Shown here piece after piece: positions 61,912 to 64,000 of a DNA stretch of 64,000 nucleotides; within the stretch, counting starts at the first letter, position 1, and each line of letters starts with the position of its first letter. Made by a program: the position numbers and the translations under genes. The notes beneath the pieces are model-generated. The model was not told the origin of the DNA. It ran no database searches and was given only the letters and a program-made list of their open reading frames with translations. Origin of the DNA: Bacillus sp. ISL-7 (lineage in GTDB: Bacteria > Bacillota > Bacilli > Bacillales_B > DSM-18226); assembly GCF_018613065.1 (NCBI RefSeq), contig NZ_JAGGQW010000017.1, forward strand, positions 36,359 to 100,358, given 5' to 3'.

Positions 61912-63812
61912 AAATTACAGACTTATTAAAAAAAGATACGATTATCCTTGATTTGCAGAGTACCTCAAAAGTTGATGTAATTGAAGAACTTGTAGGAAAG
62001 CTAGAAGCCGCAGGTCGTTTAGAAAGCCGTGAAAATTATAAGGAAGCGATTTTAAAACGGGAATCTCAAAGTACAACTGGAATTGGTGAAGGAATTGCAA
62101 TACCACATGCGAAAACAAGTGCAGTCAAAACACCAGCAATTGCATTTGGGCGTGCAGTTAACGGAATTGATTATGAATCACTTGACGGTCAGCCAGCACG
62201 TTTATTCTTTATGATTGCTGCTAGTGACGGGGCAAATAATACACACTTAGAGACACTTTCTCGTTTATCAATGTTATTGATGGATGCAGATTTCCGTCAA
62301 GTGTTGCTTAAAGCAGATTCCATTGATTTTGTCCTTAAGGCAATTGATGCAAAGGAGCGTGAAGGGGAAGAAGAGGATGAAGTTGTGGAAGATAGCAACG
62401 AGAATCTCATCCTTGCTGTTACTGCTTGTCCTACAGGAATCGCCCATACATACATGGCAGCTGATAGTTTAAAAGCAAAAGCAAAAGAAATGAATGTCAA
62501 CTTGAAGGTTGAAACAAATGGTTCCAGCGGAATAAAGGGAAAGTTAACAGCAGAAGAAATTGAAAGCGCAGTTGCGATTATCGTTGCAGCAGATAAACAA
62601 GTAGAAATAGACCGTTTCAAGGGTAAACATGTCATTCAAGTACCGGTAGCACATGGGATTCGCCGCCCTCAAGAACTAATTGAACAGGCATTGAAACAAG
62701 ATGCACCTGTTTATAAAGTTGGCGGTGGTTCCGCATCGAGAGAGGAAGTAAAAACAGACTCAACAGAACGCCGCGGCTTTTATAAACATTTAATGAACGG
62801 TGTATCCAACATGTTGCCATTCGTTGTTGCTGGTGGGATTTTAATTGCCATTTCATTTATTTTTGGGGTCCATGCGTCAGATCCAAACTCCCCATCTTAT
62901 AATCCAATTGCCGCGACCTTAAAGACTATTGGAAGTAAATATGTATTTTCGTTAATGATTCCTGTATTAGCTGGTTTTATTGCAATGAGTATTGCCGATC
63001 GCCCTGGTTTTGTTGCAGGTATGGTAGGCGGTTTAATGGCATCATTAGGCGGGGCAGGGTTTTTAGGCGGTTTAATTGCTGGTTTTCTTGGAGGTTATAT
63101 TGTCGTTGGTTTAAAGAAAGCGTTTGATCGTCTCCCACAATCATTAGATGGAATTAAGCCAGTTTTATTATATCCGTTATTTGGTGTATTACTAACAAGT
63201 CTTATCATGATGTACATCATTATTAATCCTGTAAAAGCGGTTAATGATGGATTAACAACATGGTTACTTGGATTAGGGACAACAAATTTGCTGTTTTTAG
63301 GTTTAATTCTTGGTGGGATGATGGCGGTCGATATGGGAGGACCAATTAATAAAGCAGCACTCACATTCGGGATTGCGATGATAGATGCAGGCAACTATGC
63401 GCCCCATGCAGCGATTATGGCAGGTGGGATGGTTTCACCGTTAGGACTTGCGCTCGCAACCACATTTTTCCGTAACAAATTTACAGAACAAGAACGTGAA
63501 ACAGGTAAAACAAGCTATTTCATGGGATTATCCTTTATTACTGAAGGTGCGATTCCATTTGCAGCAGCAGACCCAGCCCGTGTCATTCCAGCATGTGTAA
63601 TCGGCTCAGCAATAGCAGGTGCCTTATCCATGTTGTTTAAAATTGGCTTGCCAGCACCGCACGGTGGGGTGTTTGTCATTCCAATCGTCATAGGAAATCC
63701 ATTTCTTTATGCATTGGCCATTTTAATTGGATCAATTGTAACTGCGCTCATAGTTGGTTTCTTGAAACCTATCAAAATAGAAAACAATATTGAAGGTGAA
63801 AGGGCCGCATAA
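61908..63812 (+). CDS. fruA: PTS fructose transporter, EIIABC
   Basis: 634 residues. EIIA at the N-terminus with phospho-His in GIGEGIAIPHAKTS (~66); EIIB (~165-265) with the phospho-Cys in TACPTGIAHTYMAAD; EIIC (~290-630) with about nine membrane helices and LSFITEGAIPFAAADP. It imports fructose and delivers fructose-1-phosphate to FruK. The ATG at 61908 overlaps the fruK stop by four bases, so translation is coupled. Only A/T-rich spacer without a clear terminator follows up to 64000. Confidence 0.96.
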   Translation: MKITDLLKKDTIILDLQSTSKVDVIEELVGKLEAAGRLESRENYKEAILKRESQSTTGIGEGIAIPHAKTSAVKTPAIAFGRAVNGIDYESLDGQPARLFFMIAASDGANNTHLETLSRLSMLLMDADFRQVLLKADSIDFVLKAIDAKEREGEEEDEVVEDSNENLILAVTACPTGIAHTYMAADSLKAKAKEMNVNLKVETNGSSGIKGKLTAEEIESAVAIIVAADKQVEIDRFKGKHVIQVPVAHGIRRPQELIEQALKQDAPVYKVGGGSASREEVKTDSTERRGFYKHLMNGVSNMLPFVVAGGILIAISFIFGVHASDPNSPSYNPIAATLKTIGSKYVFSLMIPVLAGFIAMSIADRPGFVAGMVGGLMASLGGAGFLGGLIAGFLGGYIVVGLKKAFDRLPQSLDGIKPVLLYPLFGVLLTSLIMMYIIINPVKAVNDGLTTWLLGLGTTNLLFLGLILGGMMAVDMGGPINKAALTFGIAMIDAGNYAPHAAIMAGGMVSPLGLALATTFFRNKFTEQERETGKTSYFMGLSFITEGAIPFAAADPARVIPACVIGSAIAGALSMLFKIGLPAPHGGVFVIPIVIGNPFLYALAILIGSIVTALIVGFLKPIKIENNIEGERAA

Positions 63813-64000
63813 AGTGAGGCTTGATTGGTCCTTTGACAGATAGAAACCTTTATATTTAATTTTATATTCATTTAGTAAATAGTAACTCTACCAAATTTAG
63901 CGCAAACAGTAATAACAAAAAGGGGATGTTATTTTTTATCTCCCTAATAGGTTAGAGGTTTGCTGAGGCGGCTCTCTTGTAAGGCATTTAAAACTTGGGC

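Noticed and set aside
1..64000. CRISPR arrays, rRNA genes or complete tRNA genes
   Set aside because: No regularly spaced repeats with unique spacers, no rRNA-like sequence and no full cloverleaf were found; only tRNA 3'-end-like fragments exist.

Overview
The window reads as a low-GC Firmicute chromosome of the Bacillaceae (Neobacillus/Bacillus type). Support: AGGAGG-type ribosome binding sites, frequent TTG and GTG starts, XylR-type and CcpA-type operators, sigma-54-driven catabolic operons, an IDEAL-domain protein, and closest resemblance of most products to Bacillus proteins. It is an accessory catabolic region with many gene remnants. I count about 20 recognisable broken genes beside about 35 apparently intact ones. 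All identifications are by eye from sequence; no database search was run.

Layout. (1) 0-1.5 kb: end of an aldo/keto reductase, a polysaccharide deacetylase, and a sugar-permease remnant joined to a truncated ORF. (2) 1.8-21.7 kb: a xylose/xylo-oligosaccharide regulon. It holds xylR, xylA, xylB, a broken MATE transporter fused to an aldose 1-epimerase, a secreted multidomain GH3 beta-xylosidase, a DsbA-like protein, the xylose ABC importer xylFGH, a Gfo/Idh dehydrogenase, a GPH-type xyloside transporter (XynP-like) and a truncated second XylR. At least six XylR-type operators (TTAGTTT-N11-AAACTAA) were found. Four of them have exactly the same geometry: the operator covers the -35 and the -10 begins 12 nt after its last base. 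Two of those four now precede decayed DNA. (3) 21.8-26.8 kb: aldolase remnant, a YerD-like glutamate synthase-domain protein, then about 2.7 kb nearly without genes. (4) 26.8-34.9 kb: acetoin catabolism, acoR followed by a sigma-54 promoter and acoL-acoA-acoB-acoC, then an acetoin/butanediol reductase. (5) 35.5-38.3 kb: a decayed arsenic locus with seven ATCAA-N6-TTGAT operator dyads, one intact ArsR and broken arsI, arsR and arsO-like genes. (6) 38.5-55.9 kb: a 17.4-kb hydroxy-acid catabolic block bounded by two ~144-bp direct repeats. Both end in the 18 bases that encode a GroEL C-terminus (MGGMM-stop), suggesting a groEL-targeted integrative element. It carries a LacI-controlled histidinol-dehydrogenase-like module, then 3-hydroxybutyrate dehydrogenase, 3-hydroxyacyl-CoA dehydrogenase, CoA-transferase, a CBS-PAS sigma-54 activator, and a sigma-54-driven alcohol dehydrogenase/semialdehyde dehydrogenase/GntP permease operon. 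(7) 55.9-60.3 kb: tRNA-end-like fragments, an endonuclease remnant, an HPP-family membrane protein, an IDEAL protein and a frameshifted, more GC-rich pair of unrecognised genes. (8) 60.9-63.8 kb: fruK-fruA without fruR.

How it works together. Xylan fragments would be cut outside the cell by the GH3 enzyme, imported by XylFGH or the GPH carrier, isomerised and phosphorylated by XylA/XylB, with XylR (induction by xylose) and CcpA (cre-like sites) in control. Acetoin, 3-hydroxybutyrate and probably a short hydroxy-acid are consumed through three separate sigma-54 promoters, each beside its own enhancer-binding protein; one of those three activators has lost its AAA+ domain.
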